Notes under the pieces: model-generated
What the model was told of the DNA's origin: nothing
Seen by the model: the letters and a program-made list of their open reading frames with translations, nothing else
The model's database searches: none
Translations under genes and position numbers: made by a program
Part shown: positions 53,877 through 63,618 of the stretch, piece after piece
Numbering within the stretch: the stretch's first letter is position 1
How the letters are laid out: every line of letters begins with the position of its first letter
Assembly: GCF_022012295.1 (NCBI RefSeq)
Contig: NZ_JAKLTN010000001.1
Span: forward strand, 62,001-126,000
Source of the DNA: Dechloromonas hankyongensis
GTDB taxonomy: Bacteria; Pseudomonadota; Gammaproteobacteria; Burkholderiales; Rhodocyclaceae
Length of the DNA stretch: 64,000 nt
Direction: 5' to 3'

Positions 53877-55640
53877 TTACATCGATTCCGGGCAGCTGAC
53901 GCCGAGGATGGCCATGCCATTGCGGATGGTCTGGCGCACAGAGGCGGCCAAGGCGATACGGGCGTCGCGCAGCTTCTCGTCGTCGACCAGCATGCGCTCG
54001 GCGTTGTACCAGCCGTGGAATTCGCCAGCCAGATCCTTCAGGTAGAAGGCGATCATGTGCGGCGCCAGGTCGCGGGCCGCCGTTTCGATCACTTCGCGGA
54101 ACTGGGCCAGCTGGTTGGCGATGGCCAATTCGCGCGGGTTGCTGAGCAGGGCGAGGTCGGCCTCGGCCAGCGCGGACAGGTCGCCGGCCCACTGGCTGAG
54201 CACCGAGCAGACGCGGGCATGGGCGTACTGGATGTAATAGACCGGATTCTCGTTGGTCTGGCTCTTGGCCAGGTCGAGGTCGAAATCGAGGTGCTGGTCG
54301 GACTTGCGCAGGGCGTAGAAGAAGCGGCAGGCATCGTTGCCGACTTCCTTGCGCAGTTCGCGCAGGGTGACGAATTCGCCGGAGCGGGTGGACATCGAAG
54401 CCTTCTGGCCGTTGCGATAGAGCACGGCGAACTGGACCAGGGCGACCTGCAGCTTGTCGCTGTCGAGATCGAGGGCCTTGATGGCGCCGGTAACGCGCGG
54501 AATGTAGCCGTGGTGGTCGGCGCCCCAGATGTTGATGACCTTGTCGAAGCCGCGCTCGAACTTGTTCAGGTGGTAGGCGATGTCGGAGGCGAAATAGGTG
54601 TACAGGCCGTTTTCGCGCTGTACGACGCGGTCCTTCTCGTCGCCGAAGGCGGTCGATTTGAACCACTTGGCGCCGTTCTGCACGTAGATGTGGCCTTTTT
54701 CTTCGAGCAGCTTGACGCAGCGGGCGACCAGCCCGGTGTCGTAGAGCGACTTCTCGGAATACCAGACTTCGAATTCGACGCCGAATTCCTGCAGGTCGTC
54801 GCGGCAGTCGGCCAGCTGTTCGGACAGCGCATGCTGGTGCACGTAGGCCCAGTCGGCACCGAGCAGATCCTTGGCGCGGGCGATCAGCGCATCGAGATGC
54901 AGTTCGCGCTGCTGCTTGGCCTCGTCGTCGGCGCGGCCGGCCTCGGGCAGGCCCGGCGTGCCGGCAACCACCTCTTCGGCGGCGCGCACGTACTTGTCGC
55001 CGTGAGCGACCGTCATCTGCTGGGCCATGTCGCGCACATAGCCGCCCTGGTAGGCATTGGGCGGGAAAGGCAGGACCACGCCATGCTGCTCGAGGTAGCG
55101 CAGCCACGTGGACAGGCCGAGGATATCCATCTGGCGGCCGGCGTCATTAACGTAGTACTCGCGGGTCACATCCCAGCCAGCAAAGCTCAGCAGGCTGGAC
55201 AGCGAGGCGCCGTAAGCGGCGCCGCGGCCGTGGCCGACGTGCAGCGGGCCGGTCGGGTTGGCCGACACGAACTCGACCTGCACCTTCTGGCTGCCACCCA
55301 GCGTCGAGCGGCCGAAATGGGCGCCCTCGGTCAGCACGGCGCGCACGACGTTGATCTTGGCGCGCGAATCGAGAGTGAAATTGATGAATCCCGCCCCCGC
55401 CACTGCCGCCTTGGTGACCAGGACCGACGCCGGCAGTTCGGCCAGCAGCTGGTTGGCGATGTCGCGCGGATTCTTCTTCAGCGCCTTGGCCAGTTGCATG
55501 GCCAGGTTAGTGGACCAATCGCCATGGGTCGGGTCACGCGGACGTTCGAGCTGGATGGGGGTATCGGTTGCGGTCGGAGCAACGCTGGCCAGAGCCTGTT
55601 GCAACAGGCTGGTCAGCTGGGATTTGACGTCGTGGGCCAT
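53877..55640 (-). CDS. argS: Arginyl-tRNA synthetase
   Basis: Charges tRNA-Arg. The 587-aa class I synthetase has an N-terminal additional domain, the HIGH motif in SANPTGPLHVGHGRGA (~124-139), YYVNDAGRQ and the C-terminal DALR anticodon domain. The signature GFDKVINIWGADHHGYIPR (~303-321) is present. First gene of the argS-SPOR-dsbA-SDR-thiS-thiG-trmB run. Confidence 0.97.
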   Translation of the reverse strand: MAHDVKSQLTSLLQQALASVAPTATDTPIQLERPRDPTHGDWSTNLAMQLAKALKKNPRDIANQLLAELPASVLVTKAAVAGAGFINFTLDSRAKINVVRAVLTEGAHFGRSTLGGSQKVQVEFVSANPTGPLHVGHGRGAAYGASLSSLLSFAGWDVTREYYVNDAGRQMDILGLSTWLRYLEQHGVVLPFPPNAYQGGYVRDMAQQMTVAHGDKYVRAAEEVVAGTPGLPEAGRADDEAKQQRELHLDALIARAKDLLGADWAYVHQHALSEQLADCRDDLQEFGVEFEVWYSEKSLYDTGLVARCVKLLEEKGHIYVQNGAKWFKSTAFGDEKDRVVQRENGLYTYFASDIAYHLNKFERGFDKVINIWGADHHGYIPRVTGAIKALDLDSDKLQVALVQFAVLYRNGQKASMSTRSGEFVTLRELRKEVGNDACRFFYALRKSDQHLDFDLDLAKSQTNENPVYYIQYAHARVCSVLSQWAGDLSALAEADLALLSNPRELAIANQLAQFREVIETAARDLAPHMIAFYLKDLAGEFHGWYNAERMLVDDEKLRDARIALAASVRQTIRNGMAILGVSCPESM

Positions 55641-55691
55641 TGATTCGCGGCAGAAAATGCAAAACGGCGATTATACGCTGCCACCGCCTGT

Positions 55692-56192
55692 TTATTTGGC
55701 GACGATTACCGACCAGGCGGCGAGTTTTTCGGCGTATGGCCGCGCCGCATGCGCCGGACTGGTCGACGGCAGACGCTGCATGTGGAGCGTCGTTCCCGGC
55801 AGCCCGGGCAGGACATGGCGGCGGAAATTCGCTTCGGCGACCCCACCGTTGAAATACACCCGCTCGACACCGGGATGGGCAGCAAAGAATCCGCCAAAGT
55901 CGTTGGCGCGCACCGAGTCCTTGACGATGGCGGCATCCAGGCTGCCGCTGCGCCGGCAATCGGCGATCACGTCCCACAGCGCGATGCCGGCAGCCTGCAG
56001 GCGGGCCAGACGGTCGGCGTAGGGCAGCGCCGGCCCGGCACCGAGCAGGTCGCCCATGATGCGCCAGAAGGCATTGCGCTGATGGGCATAGTACTGACCG
56101 GCGCGCAGCGAAGCCTCGCCCGGCATGCTGCCCAGAATGAGCACCCGCGCGTCGGGTGCGGCGACCGGCGGAAAGCTGCTAACCTGCGACAT
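55692..56192 (-). CDS. DNA-deoxyinosine/uracil glycosylase family protein
   Basis: A 166-aa member of the uracil-DNA glycosylase superfamily. The N-terminal LILGSMPGEASLRAGQYYA (~19-37) and QRNAFWRIMG match the hypoxanthine-DNA glycosylase group. The C-terminal LPSTSPAHA supplies the second active-site motif. It would remove deaminated bases in repair. It is followed in the same direction, after the upstream diguanylate cyclase, with a gap of 14 bases. Confidence 0.82.
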   Translation of the reverse strand: MSQVSSFPPVAAPDARVLILGSMPGEASLRAGQYYAHQRNAFWRIMGDLLGAGPALPYADRLARLQAAGIALWDVIADCRRSGSLDAAIVKDSVRANDFGGFFAAHPGVERVYFNGGVAEANFRRHVLPGLPGTTLHMQRLPSTSPAHAARPYAEKLAAWSVIVAK

Positions 56193-56206
56193 CGGCGCGT
56201 CCGGTG

Positions 56207-57727
56207 TTAGCCGCCCATCACCCGGTTCTTGCCGGCCCGCTTGGCGAGGTACATGGCCTGATCGGCCCGCCTGAGGGCGTCGCCGCCGGACTCTTCCGGC
56301 TCGACCTGGGCGACGCCGGCACTGAAGGTAATCAGCACCCGGTCGCTGCCGGCCATGAAAATCGCCTTGGTCAGTTCGCGCTGCAGCCGGGTGATGACTT
56401 CGATGCCGTCGCCGAGGACAGTATCCGGCATCAGGATCACGAACTCCTCGCCGCCGTAGCGGGCCAGCGTATCGCTCGGCCGGATGTGGCGGCGCGCGAC
56501 GTCGGCCAGATGAATTAGCGCCCCGTCGCCGACATCGTGCCCCAGGCTGTCGTTGAGTTTCTTGAAATTATCGATGTCGAGCAGGCTGACCGACAGCGGG
56601 GTTTCCTTGCGGCGCATGCTGGAGATTTCGCGCAACAGGGCCTCGTCCAGTCCCTTGCGGTTCAGTGCGTCGGTAAGCGGATCATGGCGGGCCAGCGCGC
56701 TGGCGCTGTCGAGCTCCTGGTGTAACTGCAGCAACTCGGCCTCGGTAGCCTCGACCTTGGTCTGCAGCGACTTCAACTGCGTTCGCGACGACGCCGATTC
56801 CTCGACCATCGCGTGCGTCGCCGACAGCACCCCATCGAGCAAGACCTTCAATTCGTCGGCCGAAGTCACCTTTTCGATGTTGCGCGCGCTTTCCTCGATT
56901 TTTGCCTCGAACTCGCTGCTCGACTGGTTGATGAGCGCCAGGCTCTCGACGAATTCGGCGAGCATGTGGCGCAGCTCCTGCTGCGCCGCGACGGAGCGCA
57001 CCTTGGCCCGCGCCTGCTTCTCGATGACGTCGCGCATACGCCGTTCCATCTCGTCGAGATGGCGCAAAGTCAGGGGCGGCGTGATGCTGGCCAGCAGGCC
57101 GTCAATCTGTCCTTTCAGCCAGCGGTCGTCCTCGCTCAACTCGCCGACGTTCTCGATCAGCAGATGAAGCAGGGCGAGCAGGGAATCGCGAACCTCGAGC
57201 TGCTCCTCGAGCACCGAACGGACGTGGTGGGTCAGGGTGCCCAATGCAGCCTGGATGGCCACGATTTCGACCTGCGGCTGCTTGAGCATGGTGACTAGGT
57301 CGGCCGCCATGGCGAGGGCACGCGGATTGTCGCTACCGAAAGAGGGCAGCAAGGCCTCGATGAAGCGGGCCAGGGCAAGCGCCGACGCCGGCGGCAGCAC
57401 GGTCGGCACAGCGGTGCTGGCCGGTGCCGGCGCTTCGGACGCACCGCCTTGAGCAAAACCGATCAGCGCGTCGGTCACCCCTTGCCAGCTGCGCTGCCCG
57501 ATCGCCGCGCCGAGCAGGTCGAGTTGGCTCTCCTGACGTTTGTTGTGAGCGACCAGGGACGATGCCAGCTGGCGTAGTGAAGCATCGGGGAACTGCGGAA
57601 TATTCGGCAGATTGGCGATTTCGTTGTAGCAGGCCTGGTAATTCGCCGGCGTCGGCGGCAGGTGACGAACCGTGAGACGCCTGAGCGTTTCCCGTGCGAT
57701 GTCGGTTGGATTTTTCAGTTCGCTCAT
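56207..57727 (-). CDS. GGDEF diguanylate cyclase with helical N-terminal region
   Basis: A 506-aa soluble protein. The first ~330 residues are mostly helical with no recognised sensory domain: a conserved-looking start (ARETLRRLTVRHLPPTPANY), a Ser/Ala/Pro-rich linker near 90-110 and a coiled coil around 300-340 (LKSLQTKVEATEAELLQLH). The C-terminal GGDEF domain (~345-500) has LLDIDNFKKLNDSLGHDVGD and the signature GGEEF in LARYGGEEFVILMP. An I-site RxxD is not clear. It makes cyclic di-GMP, a second such enzyme in this window. Confidence 0.9.
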   Translation of the reverse strand: MSELKNPTDIARETLRRLTVRHLPPTPANYQACYNEIANLPNIPQFPDASLRQLASSLVAHNKRQESQLDLLGAAIGQRSWQGVTDALIGFAQGGASEAPAPASTAVPTVLPPASALALARFIEALLPSFGSDNPRALAMAADLVTMLKQPQVEIVAIQAALGTLTHHVRSVLEEQLEVRDSLLALLHLLIENVGELSEDDRWLKGQIDGLLASITPPLTLRHLDEMERRMRDVIEKQARAKVRSVAAQQELRHMLAEFVESLALINQSSSEFEAKIEESARNIEKVTSADELKVLLDGVLSATHAMVEESASSRTQLKSLQTKVEATEAELLQLHQELDSASALARHDPLTDALNRKGLDEALLREISSMRRKETPLSVSLLDIDNFKKLNDSLGHDVGDGALIHLADVARRHIRPSDTLARYGGEEFVILMPDTVLGDGIEVITRLQRELTKAIFMAGSDRVLITFSAGVAQVEPEESGGDALRRADQAMYLAKRAGKNRVMGG

Positions 57728-57916
57728 GGCAGCTTGGCTAGGGTTTTCCGGGCAGCGTAAGGCCGGTAAAACAAGGTGCGTTAGTTTATCCCATTGCTAT
57801 CGACGGCTGGCAAATTGTCGGCGCCGGGCGAACGCCGTCCGGCTCAAATCACCGGGCCGCAAGCCGCGTAGGCGTGTTACGATGCTCGTTTGACTTCGCC
57901 GGTCGTTTACCGCCCC

Positions 57917-59437
57917 ATGCGCCTTTTCCGCCTGCTCAAGATCGCCTCCGTCGCCAGCCGTTTCGGCCTCGACGAAATGGTGCTCGAACACGAGCCGAGC
58001 GGCCGTCTGGTGCGCATCGCCAACGCCCTGCAGTTCTGGCGCGACCTAAGCACGCCGCGCGCCGTCCGCCTGCGCCTGGCTCTCGAAGCGCTCGGCCCCA
58101 TTTTCGTCAAATTCGGCCAGGTGCTGTCCACCCGCCGCGACCTGATGCCCACCGACATCGCCGACGAGTTGGCCCGCCTGCAGGATCGCGTGCCGCCGTT
58201 CGACTCCGACTTGGCCCTGGCCGAAATCGAAAAGGCCTACGGCCGTCCGGCGCACGACGTGTTTGCCGAATTCGACCCGGTGCCGGTCGCCTCGGCGTCG
58301 ATCGCCCAGGTGCACTTCGCCCGCCTGCGCGAAGAGGACGGCGGCCATGAAGTCGCCGTCAAGATCCTGCGTCCCAACATGCTGTCGGTCATCGAGCACG
58401 ACCTGGCGTTGATGGACAACCTGGCCATGCTGCTCGAAAAGCTGTGGTCGGACGGCAAGCGACTGAAGCCGCGCGAGGTGGTCGCCGAATTCGCCAAGTA
58501 CCTGAAGGACGAGCTGGACCTGATGCGCGAAGCGGCCAACGCCTCGCAATTGCGCCGCAATTTCACCGACTCGAAACTGCTCATCGTGCCGGAAGTGCAC
58601 TGGGATTTCTGCACCTCGACCGTCATGGTCATGGAGCGCATGAAGGGCGTGCCGATCTCGCAGATCGACCGCCTGCGCAGCGAAGGTATCGACCTCAAGA
58701 AGCTGTCGGCAGCCGGTGTCGAAATCTTCTTCACCCAGGTCTTCCGCGACGGCTTCTTCCATGCCGACATGCACCCCGGCAACATCTTCGTCGCCCCGGA
58801 CGGCCGCTACATCGCCCTCGACTTCGGCATCGTCGGCACGCTGACCGATTCCGACAAGAATTACCTGGCGCAGAATTTCCTCGCCTTCTTCCGCCGCGAC
58901 TACAAGCGGGTCGCCGAAGCGCACATCGAATCGGGCTGGGCGCCCAAGGACACCCGCGTCGACGAATTTGAGGCCGCCATCCGCGCCGTCTGCGAACCGA
59001 TCTTCGACCGCCCGCTGAAGGACATTTCCTTTGGCAAGATCCTGCTCCGCCTGTTCCAGACCTCGCGCCGCTTCAACGTCGAAATCCAGCCTCAGCTGGT
59101 CATGCTGCAGAAGACCCTGCTCAACATCGAAGGCCTCGGCCGCCAGCTCGACCCGGAACTCGACCTATGGAAGACCGCCAAGCCCTTCCTCGAGCGCTGG
59201 ATGAGCGAACAGATCGGCTGGCGCGGGCTGCTCAAGACCTTCAAGCAGGAAGCGCCCTACCTGGCGCGCACCATCCCGCAACTGCCGCGCCTCGTCCATC
59301 AGGCCCTGGCCCAGCCGGCCAAGGCCGACCTGCAACCCCAGATCGAGCAACTGATTGCCGCCCAGCGGCAGCAGAATCGCTGGCTCGCCATCATCGCCCT
59401 GCTGCTCGCCCTGCTCGTCGGCGCGCTGTTCACCTAA
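57917..59437 (+). CDS. ubiB: Ubiquinone biosynthesis kinase-like protein UbiB
   Basis: UbiB is an ABC1/ADCK-type atypical kinase/ATPase needed for ubiquinone synthesis at the inner membrane. The 506-aa protein starts at MRLFRLLKI (ATG 57917; a TTG at 57890 is less likely). Signatures are [18 protein letters not shown] (the KxGQ motif, ~55-72), [11 protein letters not shown] (~120-130), EVAVKILRP and [11 protein letters not shown] (~278-288) with ALDFGIVG. Two C-terminal hydrophobic segments end the protein ([17 protein letters not shown]). It is divergent from the GGDEF gene and followed six bases later by the SNF2 gene. Confidence 0.95.
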   Translation: MRLFRLLKIASVASRFGLDEMVLEHEPSGRLVRIANALQFWRDLSTPRAVRLRLALEALGPIFVKFGQVLSTRRDLMPTDIADELARLQDRVPPFDSDLALAEIEKAYGRPAHDVFAEFDPVPVASASIAQVHFARLREEDGGHEVAVKILRPNMLSVIEHDLALMDNLAMLLEKLWSDGKRLKPREVVAEFAKYLKDELDLMREAANASQLRRNFTDSKLLIVPEVHWDFCTSTVMVMERMKGVPISQIDRLRSEGIDLKKLSAAGVEIFFTQVFRDGFFHADMHPGNIFVAPDGRYIALDFGIVGTLTDSDKNYLAQNFLAFFRRDYKRVAEAHIESGWAPKDTRVDEFEAAIRAVCEPIFDRPLKDISFGKILLRLFQTSRRFNVEIQPQLVMLQKTLLNIEGLGRQLDPELDLWKTAKPFLERWMSEQIGWRGLLKTFKQEAPYLARTIPQLPRLVHQALAQPAKADLQPQIEQLIAAQRQQNRWLAIIALLLALLVGALFT

Positions 59438-59442
59438 ACCCG

Positions 59443-62400
59443 ATGGCAGTCATCACCCTGGCCACCTTTACCGAGGAGCATGTCGCCGAGTGGTTCGCCA
59501 CGCGCGACATCAACAAGGCCAAGCCCTACGTCGACCTGGTACGCGACCTGACCATCAACGGCAACATGCTCAGCGCGCTCGTTCCCGGCTCGGCACCGCA
59601 GCCCTATACGGTCCAGGCCTACCTGAGCCAGGACCAGAGCGGCGAGATGGGCGTAGTCAGCCGGTGTACCTGCCCGGTTGGCCGCCACTGCAAGCACGTC
59701 GCTGCCGTGCTGCTCAAGGCCATCGAAGCGCGCACCCCGGCGGCGCAGCCCAGCGGCAGCGCCCTATCGTGGATCGAGGACCTGCGCCGCACGTCGATCG
59801 CCGTCGCCAAGAAGAAGGCGCGGCCGAGCACTGCCCGCCAGCAGCTGTTCTACATCCTGAAATGGACCGCCGACAAGCGCCAGTTCGGCATCGAGATCCG
59901 CAAGGGCAAATACCCGGAGAGTGCCGAGGAATGGTGGAAGGTAGACCGCGCTCTGGTCACTCCGCCGCAATTTGTCAGCGAAGAGGATATCGGCATCCTG
60001 CGCCTGATCTGGGCCGATCGCGGCCACGAGACCGGCCTGCGCGCCTTCGGCCTCGGCCCCGAGCGGGGCGCCGAAATCCTGCAGCGCATGGCGGCCAGCC
60101 ACCGCCTGTACCCGGAAGACGACCTCGGCCTGCCGCTCAATGCCGGCGCCACCCGCCCGGCCAGCATCGGCTGGAATATCGACGGCATGGGCTTCCAGCG
60201 CCCCTACCTGAAACCACAGCCATCGGCCGAAATGATCATCGCCGTCGATCCCCCGTGGTACGTGGACCTGGCCGAGGGCGAAGTCGGCCCGCTGGAAGTG
60301 GCCGGCAACCCGGACGTGGTCAGCCGCCTGTTCTCCCTGCCCCCGCTGTCGGCCGAAGAGGCCGCCCAGGTCGCCGAGGCGCTGTCCGAACTCGCCCCCG
60401 ACCTGCCGCTACCCGGCAACGATGCTGGCGCCCGCCTGCGCCAGGTCGATGCGCCGCTGATCCCCATCCTCCAGCTGGAAACCCTGCACACCCACGGCCA
60501 TCGCGCTTGGCGCGGCTACCCGCAGAATTTTGGCGGCGGCGAATTCGACGTGGCCAAGGTGGTGTTCCGTTACGGCGACGCGGAAATCCGCCCCGAGGAA
60601 AAGAGCGAGTTCATCACCCTGCCGGAAGGCGAAACCATCCGCCTGCAGCGCCGCCCGGAGGCCGAAGCCAAGGCCCTGGCCGCCCTTGCCGGCAGCGGCT
60701 TGCAGAAGATTCCCGGTCACACCCTGCATACCTTCGGCAGCCCGCCGGAAGGCATCTACGGCCTGGCCGACGAGCACCACTGGGTGCCCTTCATGCAGGA
60801 AGGCGCCCTGCGCCTGAAGGAAGCCGGCTGGCAGGTCGAGTTCCCGGAAGACTTCCGCCACCACGTCATCGAGGTCGACAGCTGGGATGCCGAGCTCTAC
60901 GAATCCGACAACGGCTGGTTCAACCTCGACATGGGCATCATCGTCGAAGGCGAACGCCTGCCGCTCGCCCCGCTGCTCGCCAACCTTTTCCGCAGCGACC
61001 CGCGCTGGCTGGAGTTCGCCGAGCTGGAGCGCGTCCCCGACGACGAAGGAATCGATCTCTACACCTCGCGCGGCAAGCGCCTGCGCGTCCCTGCCGGACG
61101 CATCAAGCCGCTGGCCGCAACGCTGATCGACCTGTTTGATGGTTTTTCCGGCGGCGAAGTGTTGCGCCTGTCGCGCTTCGATGCGCCGCGGCTGGCCGAA
61201 CTGTCCGACCTCAGCCGCTGGCAATTCCGCGGCCAGAACGACATCATGGCGCTGGCCGAGCGCCTGCTCGCCGCCCAGGGCATTGCCGACGTCGAGCCGC
61301 CGGTCGGTTTCCGCCTCGACCTTCGCCCCTACCAGCGTGAAGGCCTGTCCTGGCTGCAATTCCTCCGCGCCAACGAACTGTCCGGCATCCTGGCCGACGA
61401 CATGGGCCTGGGCAAGACGGCACAGACCCTGGCCCACCTGCTGCTGGAAAAGGAGGGCGGCCGCCTCGACAAGCCGGCGCTGATCATCCTGCCCACCTCG
61501 CTGATCTTCAACTGGAAGAACGAGGCGGCGCGCTTCGCCCCCGACCTCAAGGTGCTGTCGCTGCACGGCCCGGAGCGCAAGAGCCGCTTCCCCGAGATCG
61601 CCGAGCACGATGTAATCCTGACCACCTATCCGCTGCTCTGGCGCGACGCCGACGAACTGATGCAGCACAGCTACCATCTGCTCATCCTCGACGAGGCGCA
61701 GACGGTCAAGAACGCGCAGAGCCAGAGCGCCGAAGCTGTGCGCAAGATCGACGCGCGGCATCGCCTGTGTCTGACCGGCACGCCGCTGGAAAACCACCTC
61801 GGCGAACTGTGGAGCCAGTTCGACTTCCTGCTCCCCGGCTTCCTCGGCACCGGCAAGCAGTTCAACCGCCACTGGCGGACGCCGATCGAAAAACAGGGCG
61901 ACATACCCCGCCGCAGCCTGCTCGCCCGCCGCATTCGCCCCTTCATCCTGCGTCGCAAGAAGGAAGACGTGGCGCAGGAACTGCCGCCGAAGACCATCAT
62001 CGTGCGCAGCGTCGAACTCGAAGGCGCCCAGCGCGACCTCTACGAAACGGTGCGCGCCGCGATGGACGCCAAGGTGCGGGACGAAATTGCCCGCATGGGC
62101 TTCGCACGCAGCCAGATCGTCATTCTCGACGCCCTCCTGAAGCTGCGCCAGGTGTGCTGCGACCCGCGCCTGGTCAAGGCTACCTCGGCCCGCAAGGTGC
62201 CGGAGCGGGCCAAGCTCGACCTGTTGATGGCTATGCTGCCCGAACTGGTCGAAGAAGGTCGCCGGGTGCTGGTCTTCTCGCAATTCACCAGCATGCTGGC
62301 GCTGATCGAGCATGAGCTGGACAAGGCCAACATTGCCTACGTCACGCTGACCGGCGACACCAACGACCGCGAATCGCCTATCCGCCGCTTCCAGGAAGGT

Positions 62401-62721
62401 GAAGTGCCGATTTTCCTGATCAGCCTGAAGGCCGGCGGCGTCGGCCTCAACCTGACTGCCGCCGACACCGTCATCCACTACGACCCATGGTGGAACCCGG
62501 CCGTCGAGAACCAGGCGACCGACCGCGCCCACCGCCTGGGCCAGGACAAGCCGGTCTTCGTCTACAAGCTGATCGTCAGCGGCAGTATCGAGGAAAAGAT
62601 CCTCGCCCTGCAGGAGCGCAAGGCCGAACTGGCCGCCGGCATCCTGTCGGAAGACCACCAGGTCGATATCAAGTTCGGCACCGACGACCTGGCCGCGCTG
62701 TTCGAACCGCTGCCCGACTGA
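59443..62721 (+). CDS. SNF2-family helicase with SWIM zinc finger
   Basis: A 1092-aa bacterial SWI2/SNF2-type ATPase. The N-terminal SWIM motif is CTCPVGRHCKHVAAVLL (~75-91), followed by a long bacterial SNF2 N-terminal domain to about 620. The SNF2 core has LADDMGLGKTAQTL (~650), ILPTSLIFNWKNE, the Walker B LILDEAQTVKN and TGTPLENHLGELWS. The helicase C half has VLVFSQFTSML, SLKAGGVGLNLTAADTVIHY and DRAHRLGQDKPVFVYKLI. Such proteins remodel protein-DNA or RNA polymerase complexes, but the bacterial role is not settled. It starts six bases after ubiB. Confidence 0.93.
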   Translation: MAVITLATFTEEHVAEWFATRDINKAKPYVDLVRDLTINGNMLSALVPGSAPQPYTVQAYLSQDQSGEMGVVSRCTCPVGRHCKHVAAVLLKAIEARTPAAQPSGSALSWIEDLRRTSIAVAKKKARPSTARQQLFYILKWTADKRQFGIEIRKGKYPESAEEWWKVDRALVTPPQFVSEEDIGILRLIWADRGHETGLRAFGLGPERGAEILQRMAASHRLYPEDDLGLPLNAGATRPASIGWNIDGMGFQRPYLKPQPSAEMIIAVDPPWYVDLAEGEVGPLEVAGNPDVVSRLFSLPPLSAEEAAQVAEALSELAPDLPLPGNDAGARLRQVDAPLIPILQLETLHTHGHRAWRGYPQNFGGGEFDVAKVVFRYGDAEIRPEEKSEFITLPEGETIRLQRRPEAEAKALAALAGSGLQKIPGHTLHTFGSPPEGIYGLADEHHWVPFMQEGALRLKEAGWQVEFPEDFRHHVIEVDSWDAELYESDNGWFNLDMGIIVEGERLPLAPLLANLFRSDPRWLEFAELERVPDDEGIDLYTSRGKRLRVPAGRIKPLAATLIDLFDGFSGGEVLRLSRFDAPRLAELSDLSRWQFRGQNDIMALAERLLAAQGIADVEPPVGFRLDLRPYQREGLSWLQFLRANELSGILADDMGLGKTAQTLAHLLLEKEGGRLDKPALIILPTSLIFNWKNEAARFAPDLKVLSLHGPERKSRFPEIAEHDVILTTYPLLWRDADELMQHSYHLLILDEAQTVKNAQSQSAEAVRKIDARHRLCLTGTPLENHLGELWSQFDFLLPGFLGTGKQFNRHWRTPIEKQGDIPRRSLLARRIRPFILRRKKEDVAQELPPKTIIVRSVELEGAQRDLYETVRAAMDAKVRDEIARMGFARSQIVILDALLKLRQVCCDPRLVKATSARKVPERAKLDLLMAMLPELVEEGRRVLVFSQFTSMLALIEHELDKANIAYVTLTGDTNDRESPIRRFQEGEVPIFLISLKAGGVGLNLTAADTVIHYDPWWNPAVENQATDRAHRLGQDKPVFVYKLIVSGSIEEKILALQERKAELAAGILSEDHQVDIKFGTDDLAALFEPLPD

Positions 62722-62753
62722 GCGTCAGCCAACCCGGCAGCCCCGCCGTCCGC

Positions 62754-63254
62754 TCAAGCCAGGGTAGTCGCGGCGCCTATCCGCGCCAGCAATCCGTTCA
62801 GGGCATGCGCCACCGACTGCTCGCGCACGGCCGCCCGGTCGCCCGCGAAATTGCAGGTCTGCGCTTCGCAGCCGCCGTCCCGTGATGCCCAGGCGAAGCA
62901 GACTGTGCCGACCGGCTTGTCGGGGGTGCCGCCGCTCGGTCCGGCGATGCCGGTAATGGCCAGCGACCAATGAGCCCGGCTGTACGCCAGCGCGCCTTGC
63001 GCCATGGCCCGGGCAGTCGCCTCCGACACGGCACCATGACGCTCCAGCGTGGTTTCCGGAACAGCCAGCATGTCTATCTTGGCGGCATTGGAATAGGTGA
63101 CGAAACCGCGATCGAACCAGGCCGAACTGCCGGCAATCGCGGTCAGCGACTGGGCAACCCAGCCGCCGGTACACGACTCGGCCGCCGCCAGCCATTCGCC
63201 GCGTTCGAGCAGCGCAAGCCCCACCCGCTCGGCAAGTTTTTCCAGTTCGTACAT
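62754..63254 (-). CDS. pncC: Nicotinamide-nucleotide amidase (CinA C-terminal family)
   Basis: PncC converts nicotinamide mononucleotide to nicotinic acid mononucleotide in NAD recycling. The 166-aa single-domain protein has AAAESCTGGWVAQSLT (~24-39), GFVTYSNAAK and the ITGIAGPSGGTPDKPVGTV stretch (~99-117), all typical. It is convergent with the SNF2 gene (32 bases) and has a long intergenic region upstream. Confidence 0.94.
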   Translation of the reverse strand: MYELEKLAERVGLALLERGEWLAAAESCTGGWVAQSLTAIAGSSAWFDRGFVTYSNAAKIDMLAVPETTLERHGAVSEATARAMAQGALAYSRAHWSLAITGIAGPSGGTPDKPVGTVCFAWASRDGGCEAQTCNFAGDRAAVREQSVAHALNGLLARIGAATTLA

Positions 63255-63479
63255 AGTGCTTCATCGTAGCATGCCGCTGCCGGCGAACGGCATTACCGGA
63301 GCATGGGAAGCACTTGCCATACGGATAGATCACTGCCCACAGACCGGCACATGGACTCCCGAGCCGCAATGACGGGAAAATAAATCGGGGTCGTCGTGCA
63401 GCGGCAAATGCCCTGGCAACAATCTGTTACAGAAGGCTACGAAAGGACGACAGACGAGGGGGAGGCGGAGCCCTAGAAT
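63255..63479. other. Intergenic region upstream of pncC
   Basis: About 225 bases without a supported gene. It holds the pncC promoter region on one strand and, on the other, sequence leading into the candidate small RNA that ends in the terminator at 63533-63557. A TAGAAT near 63474 could be a -10 element, but no good -35 is visible. Confidence 0.5.
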
Positions 63480-63557
63480 GCAATTGTGCATTGAACCCCT
63501 CCTCTCGAAACCCCCCTTTCGAGAAATTTACACCCCGCCGCTGGCGGGGTTTTTTTT
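63480..63557 (+). ncRNA. Candidate small RNA with C-rich loops and terminator
   Basis: No reading frame of note precedes the terminator here, yet the plus strand carries an ordered structure. A single-stranded CCCCTCCTC (an anti-Shine-Dalgarno-like motif) is followed by a perfect 8-bp stem TCTCGAAA/TTTCGAGA (63503-63524) with a CCCCCC loop, then a terminator stem (CCCCGCC/GGCGGGG) and eight Ts. A TAGAAT lies about 10 bases before the proposed start. C-rich loops in small RNAs often pair with ribosome binding sites. Expression is not shown by sequence. Confidence 0.45.
63533..63557 (+). terminator. Strong rho-independent terminator
   Basis: CCCCGCC (63533-63539) pairs with GGCGGGG (63543-63549) around GCT and is followed by T8. 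There is no protein gene upstream on this strand for over 800 bases, which supports a short non-coding transcript ending here. Confidence 0.85.
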
Positions 63558-63618
63558 GCTCAGCTTCGTCGGGCCGTTATAATCGAGGTTTTATATCTAT
63601 CGCACTGGGGTCTTCGGC

